From positions 1 to 35,918 of the forward strand of contig JABABJ010000125.1 in assembly GCA_014238275.1 (NCBI GenBank): 35,918 nucleotides of DNA. Reading direction: 5' to 3'. The position numbers were made by a program, and so were the translations under genes. The DNA is from Leptospirales bacterium. GTDB taxonomy: Bacteria; Spirochaetota; Leptospiria; Leptospirales; Leptonemataceae. Shown piece by piece: positions 8,262-14,941 of the stretch. Each line of letters starts with the position of its first letter. Position 1 is the stretch's first letter. The notes under the pieces are model-generated. The model saw nothing but the letters and a program-made list of their open reading frames with translations. It did not search any database and was not told the DNA's origin.

Positions 8262-9548
8262 ATGACATATGATCATATTATCCCTCCTGAACGAGGGAAT
8301 GCTATTACAAAGGATTCTTCCCATGGGAAGTTGAAGGTACCTGATAATCCCATAATCCCATTTATTGAAGGAGACGGGATAGGAAGAGATATATGGCGAG
8401 CGTCAAAGAAAGTCTTTGATAGTGCAATAGAGAAATCCTACGGGACAAAACGAAAGGTCGAATGGTTTGAGGTTCTTGCAGGTGAAAAGGCCTATCAAAA
8501 ACTCAAGGATGTTTATCGAGATGAACTATCGAATGCTTGGCTTCCTCCCGATACAATTACCGCCTTTCGAGAGTATTTAATAGGAATCAAGGGACCCTTA
8601 ACGACTCCTATAGGGGGAGGAATACGATCTCTCAATGTTGCACTTCGCCAAAAGCTGGATCTCTATGTCTGTCAAAGACCTGTTCGATGGTTTCAAGGGG
8701 TCCCCAGTCCTGTCAAGGAGCCAGAAAACATCAATATGGTTATTTTTCGAGAAAATACTGAGGATATCTATGCAGGAATTGAGTTTCAAGAGGGGAATAT
8801 GGAGTCCTCTCAATTCTACCAATGGATTCAAAGTACATTCCCAGAAAAGGCACAAAAGATACGATTCCCATCTTCGACAGGATATGGAATCAAGCCCATT
8901 AGCCGTGAGGGGACGGAGCGTCTCGTGAGTGCTGCAGTAGACTATGCGATTCAAAATCAACGAAGCTCTATCACCCTCGTTCATAAGGGAAATATCATGA
9001 AATATACGGAGGGTGCCTTTCGTGAGTGGGGTTACAATCTAATAAAGACAAAGTATAACGGAACCCTCTTAGATGGAGGTCCTTGGATGACTATCAAAGC
9101 CGACGGTCGTGAAATTATTGTTAAGGATGCGATTACAGATGCCTTTCTCCAGCAGATCCTTACTCGCCCAACTGAATATGACGTGATTGCAACGATGAAT
9201 CTAAACGGGGATTATATTAGTGATGCCTTAGCAGCTCAAGTGGGAGGGATTGGAATTGCACCTGGAGGGAATATCAACTATCAGACAGGGACAGCTATCT
9301 TTGAAGCAACTCATGGAACTGCTCCCAAATATGCGGATCAAGATAAAGTAAACCCTGGTTCTGTAATCCTTTCTGGAGAGATGATGCTTCGCTATATGGG
9401 ATGGGATGAGGCGGCAAATAGAATACTTTCTGCAATGGACAAAACCATTGCATTGAAAAGAGTCACCTATGATTTTGAAAGATTGATGGAAGGGGCAAGA
9501 CTTCTCAAATGTTCTGAATTTGGAGACGAATTGATTGCTAATATGTAA
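8262..9548 (+). CDS. icd: Isocitrate dehydrogenase (NADP+)
   Basis: Oxidative decarboxylation of isocitrate to 2-oxoglutarate with reduction of NADP+, a TCA-cycle step in the cytosol. The 428 residues match the E. coli-type enzyme. The substrate loop [10 protein letters not shown] carries Ser123, equivalent to the serine phosphorylated in E. coli; [11 protein letters not shown] follows. The cofactor motif [17 protein letters not shown] near 349-365 has the Lys-Tyr pair typical of NADP rather than NAD specificity. AGAAGGAGAAATT before the ATG is a strong ribosome site. It is followed by a stem of GGAAGG against CCTCCTTTCC (with a bulge) just after the stop, a weak terminator candidate. The gene stands alone. 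Whether an AceK kinase/phosphatase regulates it cannot be seen here. Confidence 0.96.
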   Translation: MTYDHIIPPERGNAITKDSSHGKLKVPDNPIIPFIEGDGIGRDIWRASKKVFDSAIEKSYGTKRKVEWFEVLAGEKAYQKLKDVYRDELSNAWLPPDTITAFREYLIGIKGPLTTPIGGGIRSLNVALRQKLDLYVCQRPVRWFQGVPSPVKEPENINMVIFRENTEDIYAGIEFQEGNMESSQFYQWIQSTFPEKAQKIRFPSSTGYGIKPISREGTERLVSAAVDYAIQNQRSSITLVHKGNIMKYTEGAFREWGYNLIKTKYNGTLLDGGPWMTIKADGREIIVKDAITDAFLQQILTRPTEYDVIATMNLNGDYISDALAAQVGGIGIAPGGNINYQTGTAIFEATHGTAPKYADQDKVNPGSVILSGEMMLRYMGWDEAANRILSAMDKTIALKRVTYDFERLMEGARLLKCSEFGDELIANM

Positions 9549-9658
9549 AAAGGAAGGCAATCCCTCCTTTCCTCTCCCTAAAAAACCCAAAAACCAAAGA
9601 CCCTAAAATCCCAGCAAATTTGTTATGCTTCGGTATGTAATCCTATTGTGGATGTGAT

Positions 9659-10765
9659 ATGTTCCTAAAGCCTCCTTGCAGACTCATCCTTCTCCTTGTT
9701 TGTGCATATAGCCTTGCTATCAACTGTCGCAGGAAAAGTCCTTTGCCCGAAGCTCTTAGGGTTTTTGGAGAGGGACTTGGTACTTTTTTTTCTATTCAAG
9801 CCTACCCGAATCTACCTCTTACAAGAGAGGAAAACGAGAGAGAGAAGGCTGCCATTCAAGCAGAGCTTTTGCAGATGCTTTCTAAGATAGATCAGATTTT
9901 CTCAAATTGGAGAAAAGACAGTGAAGTGCAGCGATTCAACAGGCGTCGAGAAAGATCCTTTATTTCTATTTCAGAAGACCTATGGAAGGTAGTTCATGAA
10001 GCGAAAAATATACATAAGCTAAGTTCAGGAGCATTGGATCCAGGACAAGAGGAGCTTTTTTGGCTATGGGGATTTGGAGGAAATACAGAAGAGGCGGGGA
10101 AAAGGGTTTTGAAAAGAGTTCCAGAGGAAGAGGAAATTCAGATCTTTCTCAAAAGAGGAGGGATGGATCAAATTGCACTAAGCCCTCCCCAAAGGAATGG
10201 CTCCAGACTTCTAAGAAAGCTCAATCCGTATGTACAACTAAATTTATCTTCTCTTGCGAAGGGCTATGCAGTAGATCAAGCAGCCAAAATACTCCAAAAA
10301 AGAGGATTTGACTCCTATACTGCAGAGATTGGAGGAGAGCTTAGGATAGGAGGAGCCAAGCCAAATGGTCGTAAATGGATGATTGGAGTGGAAAAGCCAG
10401 AGTATCAGGACACACGAACTATATGGAAGCGTCTTCTTTTAGAAAATATAGCCGTTGCAGGTTCTGGTAATTATCGAAACTACTTCACTCAATCTGGGAA
10501 ACGATATTCTCATATCCTTGATCCTCGAACGGGTTATCCAGCCCAATCATCTCTTGCTGCAGTAAACGTTGTTGGTCCTTCCTGTATGCGAGCAGATGCC
10601 TTGAGTACGGCACTCATGCTCTTGAATCTTAAAGAGGGAAAAAAAATCATAGAAAACCTGCCCAAATACGAAGCCCTTTGGATTGAAAGGGTAAATGGAA
10701 AGAAATCAGACTTCCAAACCTTGATGAGCACGGGAATGAAATCTTTCTTGATACAAGAAAGATAG
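9659..10765 (+). CDS. apbE: FAD:protein FMN transferase, ApbE family lipoprotein
   Basis: Transfers FMN covalently to a threonine of target flavoproteins such as RnfG/NqrC on the outer face of the inner membrane. The 368-residue protein begins with a lipoprotein signal, hydrophobic LILLLVCAYSLAIN followed by Cys23. Family motifs are LSSLAKGYAVDQAA, EIGGELRIGG, SGNYRNYF and GKRYSHILDPRTGYPA, all in the expected order in the C-terminal two thirds, followed by ADALSTALMLL. Length is normal for ApbE. No Rnf, Nqr or other flavin-acceptor gene lies in the window, so its partner is unknown. The ATG at 9659 lacks a strong Shine-Dalgarno. It converges on fumC across the palindrome array. Confidence 0.93.
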   Translation: MFLKPPCRLILLLVCAYSLAINCRRKSPLPEALRVFGEGLGTFFSIQAYPNLPLTREENEREKAAIQAELLQMLSKIDQIFSNWRKDSEVQRFNRRRERSFISISEDLWKVVHEAKNIHKLSSGALDPGQEELFWLWGFGGNTEEAGKRVLKRVPEEEEIQIFLKRGGMDQIALSPPQRNGSRLLRKLNPYVQLNLSSLAKGYAVDQAAKILQKRGFDSYTAEIGGELRIGGAKPNGRKWMIGVEKPEYQDTRTIWKRLLLENIAVAGSGNYRNYFTQSGKRYSHILDPRTGYPAQSSLAAVNVVGPSCMRADALSTALMLLNLKEGKKIIENLPKYEALWIERVNGKKSDFQTLMSTGMKSFLIQER

Positions 10766-10809
10766 TGCAAAAGACCAAATCATATAAGTGAAAGACAAGA
10801 CCTCAAAAA

Positions 10810-11056
10810 TAGTAGATATTCACTATTTCCATAGTCAATATTAGCTATGCCCTTGGGTCATTTTTAGTAAATATTGCCTATTTTTATAGTAGATATTGAC
10901 TACTTCCATAGTTAATATTAGCTATGCCCTTGGGTCATTTTTAGTAAATATTACCTATTTTTATAGTAGATATTCACTATTTCCATAGTTAATATTAGCT
11001 ATGCCCTTGGGTCATTTTTAGTAAACATTGCCTATTTTTATAGTAGATATTGACTA
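10810..11056. repeat. Phased array of ten 16-bp palindromes (three 77-bp tandem units)
   Basis: Three tandem 77-bp units plus the start of a fourth. Each unit contains three variants of TAGTNAATATTNACTA. Copies start at 10810, 10832, 10865, 10887, 10909, 10942, 10964, 10986, 11019 and 11041, so the spacing is 22, 33, 22 bp repeated, multiples of 11 bp that place every site on about the same helix face. The 17 bp between the second and third site of each unit is conserved and contains CCCTTGGG. The array fills the gap between the converging 3' ends of apbE and fumC, so it is unlikely to be a promoter for either. It resembles an operator or iteron array in layout only; no binding protein is known to me. 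Related sites occur near IS30-derived sequence elsewhere in the window. Confidence 0.9.
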
Positions 11057-11094
11057 GGTTGCCACAGGAGGGGGTACTAAGATTTATTTCTATT

Positions 11095-12483
11095 CTAGGG
11101 CTGGGTCATCTCTTCTGGCTTGACCAAACGATCAAAGTCTTCCTCGCTTAGGAGCCCTAGTTCCACCCCTGATTCCTTTAATGTCTTTCCTTGGGAAAAG
11201 GCGTGTTTTGCAATTTTGGCAGCATTGTCATAGCCAATGTGTGGATTCAGAGCCGTGACAAGCATGAGAGAACGCTGTAGATGACTTTCTATGTTTTCTT
11301 TATTTGCTGTAATTCCTTTGACACAGTTTTCATAGAAACTAAGGCAACAGTCTCCCAAAAGGCGAATGGATTGAAGTACATTATGGATGATCAAAGGCTT
11401 ATAGACATTGAGTTCAAAGTTTCCTGAAGCTCCTCCCACATTGACCGCAACATCATTTCCAAGGACTTGGGCACAAACCATCGTAACAGCTTCACATTGA
11501 GTTGGATTTACCTTCCCAGGCATAATCGAGGAACCTGGTTCATTTGAGGGAATAGAGATCTCTCCAATACCACAGCGAGGACCACTCGCAAGCCAACGTA
11601 TATCATTTGCAATTTTCATCAAATCACAGGCTATGGTTTTTAGTACCCCATGAAACTCAACTAAAGGTCCATGGGAGGCAAGGGCTTCAAATTTATTCGG
11701 AGCTGATACAAAAGGAAGACCGCTGATCTCTCTTATTTTTGTTGCTGCCAGTATTGCGAATCGAGGATGAGTATTGAGTCCCGTACCAACAGCAGTACCT
11801 CCCAAAGCAAGCTCATAGATACCGGGGAGAGTCCTTTTGAGGCGGCTCATCCCGTTTTGAATCTGAGATGTGTAGGCAGAAAACTCCTGTCCTAAAGTAA
11901 GAGGAACTGCATCCATGAGATGAGTACGTCCAATTTTGATAATGTCGGTAAAATCCCTTGTCTTTTCTTGCAAGCCTTCTTTGAGTTTCATGAGGGAAGG
12001 TAAAAGAAATCTTTCTGTCTGCTCTGCAGTTGCAATATGCATAGCTGTAGGGAAGGTATCGTTGGAGCTTTGACTACAGTTTACATGATCATTTGGATGA
12101 ATTGGTTTTTTACTCCCTAGTACTCCTCCTGATATTTCAATAGCTCTGTTCGCAATAACCTCGTTGGTATTCATATTGGTCTGTGTTCCACTTCCTGTCT
12201 GCCAAACTGAAAGAGGGAAACTAGAGTCAAGTTTTCCCTCTATTACCTCATCAGCTGCTTTAGAAATGATCTGGCTCAATTCATTGGGAAGTCGATCGAG
12301 TTCATGGTTCGCAAGGGCTGCTGCCTTTTTTAGGATGCCAAGGGATCGAATCATCTCTCGAGGGAAAGTTTCCAGACCGATCTTGAAATTCATTAAAGAT
12401 CGCTGGGTCTGTGCTCCCCAGTAGGAAGAAGAGGGTACTTGAACAGAACCCATTGTATCATTTTCAGAGCGATAATCTGTCAT
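11095..12483 (-). CDS. fumC: Fumarate hydratase, class II
   Basis: Reversible hydration of fumarate to L-malate in the TCA cycle, iron-independent. The 462-residue protein has the class II superfamily signatures: [19 protein letters not shown] from 96, [16 protein letters not shown] at 185-200 with active-site His188, and the mobile-loop signature [11 protein letters not shown] near 318 with the catalytic serine. The class II size and strong fumarase residues argue against aspartase or argininosuccinate lyase. It is read from its own promoter, presumably between 12484 and 12568. That interval is short because the IS30 remnant begins at 12569. With icd it shows an oxidative TCA cycle. Confidence 0.96.
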   Translation of the reverse strand: MTDYRSENDTMGSVQVPSSSYWGAQTQRSLMNFKIGLETFPREMIRSLGILKKAAALANHELDRLPNELSQIISKAADEVIEGKLDSSFPLSVWQTGSGTQTNMNTNEVIANRAIEISGGVLGSKKPIHPNDHVNCSQSSNDTFPTAMHIATAEQTERFLLPSLMKLKEGLQEKTRDFTDIIKIGRTHLMDAVPLTLGQEFSAYTSQIQNGMSRLKRTLPGIYELALGGTAVGTGLNTHPRFAILAATKIREISGLPFVSAPNKFEALASHGPLVEFHGVLKTIACDLMKIANDIRWLASGPRCGIGEISIPSNEPGSSIMPGKVNPTQCEAVTMVCAQVLGNDVAVNVGGASGNFELNVYKPLIIHNVLQSIRLLGDCCLSFYENCVKGITANKENIESHLQRSLMLVTALNPHIGYDNAAKIAKHAFSQGKTLKESGVELGLLSEEDFDRLVKPEEMTQP

Positions 12484-12568
12484 TTCAAAATATTATATCA
12501 ACTACCATCATCATTTTCCTGAATGCTCTTAGCTGTCAAGCCATCATTGTACCTCTTTTTTTTTCTCT

Positions 12569-12754
12569 GCAAAATCAAATCCAAAATTAGGACAAAAAAA
12601 ATAGTAGATATTTAAAGACTAGAGCCATCCAACTGTTTTTTGAAAACATAAAAAATAGGAGGATGACTCATGGCAAAAGTCAACTTGATAGTCCGTAAGG
12701 CTATCGAAAAAGGATTGGATGATGGAAAGAGTTATAGAAAAATTGCAAAGGAAA
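12569..12754 (+). mobile_element. Truncated IS30-family 5' end
   Basis: Begins with terminal repeat GCAAAATCAAATCC followed by AATTAGGACAA, matching the right end of the intact copy at 18822-18847 read in reverse complement. The following leader, ribosome site (AGGAGG) and first 28 codons of the transposase also match. Homology stops near 12754 inside the helix-turn-helix region. The leader contains TAGTAGATATTTAAAGACTA at 12602-12621, related to the palindrome family. The orientation is opposite to the intact element, so both 5' ends point outward around the restriction-modification genes. Confidence 0.88.
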
Positions 12755-12801
12755 GATCAGGACTATACAGGAAGCAATCTACGCTAAAGCGTGACTGTTG
12801 A
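12670..12801 (+). CDS. Short ORF: IS30 transposase N-terminus with a novel 15-residue tail (43 aa)
   Basis: ATG at 12670 behind AGGAGGATGACTC, ending with TGA at 12801. Residues 1-28 match the intact transposase start (KVNLIVRKAIEKGL, GKSYRKIA). Residues 29-43 are a different tail, RSGLYRKQSTLKRDC. The tail recurs in frame at 35606-35691. The two copies differ by six bases over 86 bp: five synonymous third-position changes and one Lys/Arg change, and both end at the same TGA. This looks like coding constraint rather than random decay. It could be a truncated-transposase repressor, a small DNA-binding protein, or a fragment of another IS. The partner copy lacks a start codon. No function is claimed. 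Confidence 0.4.
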   Translation: MAKVNLIVRKAIEKGLDDGKSYRKIAKERSGLYRKQSTLKRDC

Positions 12802-12806
12802 TATTA
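12721..12806 (+). repeat. 86-bp block, copy 1
   Basis: Aligns without gaps to 35606-35691 with six transitions. The first third is IS30 transposase coding sequence; the rest is not found in the intact IS30 at 17761-18847. It contains a small stem, TACGC/GCGTG here and CACGC/GCGTG in the other copy, where the T-G and C-G pairs both preserve pairing. Both coding and RNA or DNA structure are therefore compatible with the differences. Confidence 0.85.
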
Positions 12807-12815
12807 GGAGATCGG

Positions 12816-12933
12816 GGCGGGCACGGATGCCCGCCTCATTTTCGGAGCCATGAAGCTCCGCAAAATGTGAGCAAAAACAAGGTCTCCTTCTTTTTGCGTC
12901 CCTAAGTTGTGCCACGGACGGCACAACTTAGGG
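12816..12933. other. Cluster of three GC-rich hairpins upstream of mod
   Basis: Hairpin 1 (12816-12835) has stem GGCGGGCA/TGCCCGCC with loop CGGA. Hairpin 2 (12843-12860) has stem CGGAGC/GCTCCG with loop CATGAA, flanked by TTTT and AAAA. Hairpin 3 (12900-12933) is a perfect 14-bp stem, CCCTAAGTTGTGCC with its complement, loop ACGGAC. None ends in a clean T-run, so they are not standard terminators. They may be REP-like elements, transcription insulators or recombination sites at the edge of the restriction-modification cargo. Confidence 0.75.
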
Positions 12934-12963
12934 CTTATAAATGCTTTTAGCTTAAAAAAATAG

Positions 12964-12993
12964 TTGCTTGTGTAGAGTGTGCTTTTTTATGCT
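12964..12993 (+). promoter_or_regulatory. Candidate sigma70-type promoter for mod-res
   Basis: TTGCTT at 12964-12969 and TATGCT at 12988-12993 are separated by 18 bp, a plausible -35/-10 pair about 80 bp before the mod ATG. Called by eye only. Confidence 0.4.
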
Positions 12994-13073
12994 ACAAAGT
13001 GTTCTATCAGAGGGCTTGGCTTTTCTATGTTGTCACACCCCCTGGCTATAGTTAGGAGACTGGAATTGCCTTT

Positions 13074-14930
13074 ATGGACGGGAAATCGCTGGATTTGACT
13101 CAAGACAAGCTGGAAAAGCTTAAAGCTCTGTTACCGGAGGTCTTTGTCGAAGACAAGCTGGATTGGGAAAAGCTACGAGCTAGCCTAGAAGAAAGCCATT
13201 TTGCCGAGTTTGGAGATGAGCGTTATGTCCTCAACTGGGCCGGTAAATCTGAGGCCTTTCTAAAGCTCCAAGAGCCGAGCAGTGCAACCCTCGTACCGTG
13301 CAAAGAGGAATCGGTCAATTTTAACAAAACAGAACATCTCTTCATCGAAGGTGAAAACTTAGAGGTATTGAAGGCCCTGCAACGCTCTTATTTTGGCAAA
13401 GTCAAGATGATTTACATCGACCCTCCTTACAACACTGGTAAGGATTTTATTTACAACGACAAGTTTGCCGAAGACCGCGAGGATTACTTACAGAGCGTTG
13501 GTGACAAAGATGGCAATGGTTTTAAGATCAATGGCAACCTAACACGCAATATCAAAGAGGGCGGACACTTTCACTCCAACTGGCTTTCCATGATGTATCC
13601 ACGTCTCTACCTCGCACGCAATCTTTTACGTGAAGATGGAGTCATCTTTGTTTCCATAGACGACAACGAAGTGCACAATCTACGTTTAATTATGAATGAG
13701 ATTTTTGGGGAAGAGAATTTTCTTGCCTTAATTAGCTGGCAGGGGATGGATACTATTAAAAATGATGCAAGGCATTTCTCAAATAATTGTGAATTCATTC
13801 TTTGCTTTGCAAAGAACCTTGAAGAGTCGACTATAAGAGGTTTCAAAAGAACAGAGAAGCAAAAAGAGCCCTATAAAAATAGAGATGATGATTCCCGTGG
13901 GCCTTATCTTTTAACTCCCTTACATGCCAAAACTGGTACAGAAAATAACATTTACGAATTTCGTTTTCCAAATGGACAGATATGGAAGCCCCCAAAAGGG
14001 ACCTATCCTAGGTTCTCCATAGATACATTGAAAAAACTCTTAAAGTCAGAACGTATTTGGCTTGATCCCAAAGGTGAAAAAATTCCTCAAAGAAAAACAT
14101 ATTTGTCAGAGGTTAGTGATCGGACTCGTCCCTGCACTTTCTGGTCCCATAAAAATTTCGGCAGTACACGACAGGCTAATGCTGAACTTCGTGAGCTTAT
14201 AGGCAGAGGGGCTTTTGATAATCCCAAGCCCATCACGCTTGTTCGCTTTATTATTGATTTAGTCGCTATGGATGACTCCATCATCCTCGACTTTTTCTCC
14301 GGCTCTGCTACCACTGCCCATTCTGTCCTGGACTTGAACAAAGAAGATGGTGGCAATCGCAAATTTATTATGGTGCAAATGGCGGAGCCTTGCGAGGAAA
14401 AATCTGAATCTTACAAAGCTGGCTACAAAACCATCGCTGACATAGGCAAGGAACGCGTTCGACGAGTGATTCAAAGCATCAAGGATGAGGAGAAGCTTGC
14501 ACTAGACAATGGGAATGGCAAACAAGACTTGGGTTTTAGAGCATTTAAGCTCCAAGACTCCAATTTCAAGAAGTGGCGAACAAAAATCAAAGACGCCCAT
14601 GAGCTTGCGGAACAGTTGAAAATACATGTGGATCCTGTGAAAAAAGGAAGTAAAACTGAGAACATTCTCTATGAACTTTTACTCAAGTCTGGCCTAGAGC
14701 TCACTGCCAAAATTGAAAAGAAGGGCAAGGTGTACATCATCAATGATAATGAGTTGGCTTTACTTTTAGAAAGCGTTTCTCCAAAAGACATAAAGATAGC
14801 AATGGAAGCCAGACCGCAAAAAATCATAGCCTTGGATCGCTTGTTTAACGGAGGAGATCGAAAGGATCAGCTCAAAAACAATACGCACATACAAATGAGA
14901 GACGAAGAGATAGATTTTGAAACGGTGTAA
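13074..14930 (+). CDS. mod: Type III restriction-modification system, Mod DNA methyltransferase subunit
   Basis: N6-adenine methyltransferase that also recognises the target for the type III complex. The 618 residues have the beta-class motif order. Catalytic DPPYNTG lies near 117-123 and the SAM-binding region IILDFFSGSATTAHSVL near 403-419 lies after it. The variable target-recognition region sits between them, roughly 210-380. The N-terminal KLEKLKALLPEVF and the FIEGENLEVLKALQRSYFGKVKMIYIDPPY stretch are typical of type III Mod. The ATG at 13074 follows TAGGAGACTGG, a usable ribosome site. The stop is only 11 bp before the res ATG. No simple-sequence repeats that would drive phase variation are visible. 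Specificity cannot be read from the sequence. Confidence 0.93.
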   Translation: MDGKSLDLTQDKLEKLKALLPEVFVEDKLDWEKLRASLEESHFAEFGDERYVLNWAGKSEAFLKLQEPSSATLVPCKEESVNFNKTEHLFIEGENLEVLKALQRSYFGKVKMIYIDPPYNTGKDFIYNDKFAEDREDYLQSVGDKDGNGFKINGNLTRNIKEGGHFHSNWLSMMYPRLYLARNLLREDGVIFVSIDDNEVHNLRLIMNEIFGEENFLALISWQGMDTIKNDARHFSNNCEFILCFAKNLEESTIRGFKRTEKQKEPYKNRDDDSRGPYLLTPLHAKTGTENNIYEFRFPNGQIWKPPKGTYPRFSIDTLKKLLKSERIWLDPKGEKIPQRKTYLSEVSDRTRPCTFWSHKNFGSTRQANAELRELIGRGAFDNPKPITLVRFIIDLVAMDDSIILDFFSGSATTAHSVLDLNKEDGGNRKFIMVQMAEPCEEKSESYKAGYKTIADIGKERVRRVIQSIKDEEKLALDNGNGKQDLGFRAFKLQDSNFKKWRTKIKDAHELAEQLKIHVDPVKKGSKTENILYELLLKSGLELTAKIEKKGKVYIINDNELALLLESVSPKDIKIAMEARPQKIIALDRLFNGGDRKDQLKNNTHIQMRDEEIDFETV

Positions 14931-14941
14931 AATTGGGTAGA

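Larger units (their letters stand above)
12484..13073. other. 590-bp intergenic region, left edge of the accessory island
   Basis: No full-size gene is present. In order it holds the fumC upstream region, an IS30 5' end (12569-12754), an 86-bp block shared with 35606-35691, three GC-rich hairpins (12816-12933), and an AT-rich stretch with a probable promoter for mod (12964-12993). The GC-rich hairpins stand out from the surrounding AT-rich DNA and mark the boundary of imported sequence. Confidence 0.7.

Noticed and set aside
10810-11056. CRISPR array
   Set aside because: Repeats are palindromes of 16 bp within a 77-bp tandem unit; the spacers are themselves repeated, not unique, and no cas genes are nearby.
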